Source: JAAYAO01 sp051133435
Lineage (GTDB): Bacteria; Actinomycetota; Actinomycetes; Propionibacteriales; Propionibacteriaceae
Assembly (NCBI RefSeq): GCF_051133435.1
Contig: NZ_JBPGNY010000003.1
Span: 124,001-188,000 of the forward strand
DNA: 64,000 bases
Direction of reading: 5' to 3'
Of this stretch, positions 62,769 to 64,000 are shown piece by piece. The position numbers and the translations under genes are program-made. Each line of letters opens with the position of its first letter. Within the stretch, counting starts at the first letter, position 1. The notes under the pieces are model-generated. The model searched no databases, was not told the DNA's origin, and saw nothing but the letters and a program-made list of their open reading frames with translations.

Positions 62769-63902
62769 TTGGTGGACGTGGTTTTGACCCTTCGGCCCAT
62801 TGGCACCCCGGAACACATGGCCTTCACACGGGCTCGGCGAGATGTGAGCTTTCAGCAGACGCCCGCGTGGGCCAAGGTGAAACCCGAGTGGCGCAGTGAA
62901 CTGGTCGGCTGGTTCGACGCCGGACGGCTCGTCGGCACCGCGCTCGTCCTGCACCGGCCGGTGCCCGCACTCAAGCGCTACACGCTGGCCTACCTGCCAC
63001 AGGGCCCGCTCATCGACTGGTCCGGTGACGTCAGCCGTTGGCTCGCTCCCCTGACCACCTATCTCCGGGCGCAGGGGGCTTTCGCCGTCCGACTGGATCC
63101 ACCGGTGCGCACTCACCTCTGGAGCGCCGAGGAGGTCAAACGAGGAATCGCCGACCCGATGATCTCCACGCTGCCGGAACTGCCGGCAACACGGAGCGAC
63201 CCGGTGGGGATCTGGGTGACTCATCAACTCGAGGCCGCCGGCTGGCTCCCTCAGCACAGCGAACATGGTTTCGGGAGCGGTCAACCACAGTTCACCTACG
63301 AGGTCCCGTTGGCAGACCGCTCGCCCGAAGACGTGCTCGGGGGGATGAACCAGCTGTGGCGACGCAATATCAAGAAGGCGGCCGCAGCCGGGGTCACGGT
63401 CACGGTGTCCGATGACCTTGCGGCGTTTCACGCCTTATATGTGCATACTGCCGAGAGGGACGGCTTCACGCCCCGACCACTGCACTACTTCGAGAACATG
63501 TTCGCGGCAATGAGAAGCGAACAGCCCGATCGGATCCAGCTCTACCTCGCCCGTCATGACGGCGACCCGGTGGCCGCCGGCATCTGCGTCCGGGTCGGTG
63601 GCAACGCTTGGTATGTCTACGGCGCATCCGCCACGGCCAAACGCGAAGTTCGCGGTTCGAACGCCTGCCAGTGGGCCATGATCCGCGATGCGCTGGCTGC
63701 CGACTGTGACCGGTACAGCCTCCGCGGCATCACCTCGACACTCGATCCGGACGATCCACACATGGGTCTGACCCAGTTCAAGGTGGGTACCGGCGGTGCC
63801 GCGGTGAGGTCTGTCGGGGAGTGGGATCTGCCGCTTCGCCCGACCATGTACCGCGCCTTCCAGTTCTACCTGCGGCGGCGAGAAGCCAAGAACAGGCGAT
63901 AA
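62769..63902 (+). CDS. FemABX-family aminoacyltransferase
   Basis: A 377-residue protein of the FemX/peptidoglycan-bridge group (acyltransferase fold, two GNAT-like halves). FQQTPAWAKVKPEWRSELVG, LPQGPLIDW, LWRRNIKKAAAAGVTV, YVYGASATAKR and GLTQFKVGTGG are the expected motifs. It should add an amino acid from tRNA to the lipid II peptide side chain. Start is uncertain: TTG 62769 or GTG 62772/62778. Confidence 0.82.
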   Translation: MVDVVLTLRPIGTPEHMAFTRARRDVSFQQTPAWAKVKPEWRSELVGWFDAGRLVGTALVLHRPVPALKRYTLAYLPQGPLIDWSGDVSRWLAPLTTYLRAQGAFAVRLDPPVRTHLWSAEEVKRGIADPMISTLPELPATRSDPVGIWVTHQLEAAGWLPQHSEHGFGSGQPQFTYEVPLADRSPEDVLGGMNQLWRRNIKKAAAAGVTVTVSDDLAAFHALYVHTAERDGFTPRPLHYFENMFAAMRSEQPDRIQLYLARHDGDPVAAGICVRVGGNAWYVYGASATAKREVRGSNACQWAMIRDALAADCDRYSLRGITSTLDPDDPHMGLTQFKVGTGGAAVRSVGEWDLPLRPTMYRAFQFYLRRREAKNRR

Positions 63903-64000
63903 GCCGACCTCGACGGCTCCACCTTGGCGCGTGCGCACCTCTTATCGTCCCCATATCGAAAATCCCATACGGGCTCACAACGTGGTTCTCCCTTGACTGG

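Noticed and set aside
62009..62899. Single intact protein of 296 residues
   Set aside because: The last 105 residues are unlike the family while the proper tail continues in another frame, so a frameshift is more likely.

Overview
The window is high-GC DNA with dense, short-spaced genes, many GTG starts and several ATG starts lying only 6-7 nt after a -10 box. Together with a guaB-guaB3 pair, PspC-type sensor kinases, a DUF2510 protein and many Pro/Ala-rich membrane proteins, this points to an actinobacterium. Galactitol-type PTS genes and a tyrosine phenol-lyase suggest a fermentative or host/soil-associated member (Propionibacteriaceae-like is my guess; it is not proven by anything here).

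Layout. 1-24.4 kb is mostly core genome: a winged-helix regulator, two membrane proteins, succinyl-CoA ligase (sucC-sucD), an M23 peptidase, the PcrA helicase, a cardiolipin-synthase-like PLD protein, a PspC/LiaF-type envelope-stress locus with its own kinase and regulator, guaA, cysK-cysE, a chorismate mutase, an SDR enzyme beside a lower-GC gap, and small membrane proteins. 24.4-29.6 kb has guaB3-guaB, a DUF2510 protein and a spermidine-synthase-like protein. 29.7-38.2 kb is a sugar-alcohol region: two divergent galactitol-family PTS transporters flank a DeoR regulator, and the rightward arm also carries a dehydrogenase, a PfkB kinase and a class II aldolase, enough to take galactitol to triose phosphates. 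38.3-44.2 kb has CPBP-family membrane proteins, a NarL-type two-component system, an amidase and a GyrI-like protein.

The most unusual part is 44.2-58.2 kb, two divergent operons. Leftward: mtnA, a ribose-type ABC transporter (binding protein, ATPase, permease), mtnK, a transketolase split in two subunits, a RuBisCO-like protein and a GntR regulator. Rightward: a second GntR regulator, a class II aldolase-SDR fusion, a cupin and an LsrF-type thiolase. The genes read as an import-and-degradation route for an external 5-modified ribose (5-deoxyribose or 5-methylthioribose are the best candidates). Uptake is by the ABC transporter, 1-phosphorylation by MtnK and isomerisation to the ribulose 1-phosphate by MtnA. 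Carbon-chain cleavage would then use the aldolase/SDR, LsrF, RuBisCO-like protein and transketolase. Chemically, C4 oxidation of 5-deoxyribulose 1-phosphate gives exactly the substrate of LsrF, so the route could end in acetyl-CoA plus dihydroxyacetone phosphate. This combination is neither the classical methionine salvage set nor the known three-gene 5-deoxyribose route. Near-identical palindromes (AGTTG-N-CAACT type) lie between the two arms and would let the two GntR proteins co-regulate them.

58.3-64 kb holds a pair of small membrane proteins, an ArsR regulator with a His-rich metal-binding protein, a tyrosine phenol-lyase, a TetR regulator, a frameshifted YqeB-like gene and a FemABX-type transferase. 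A dyad shared between the CPBP/two-component operon (42.1 kb) and the small membrane-protein pair (58.8 kb), at the same distance from the two start codons, suggests one regulator controls both.
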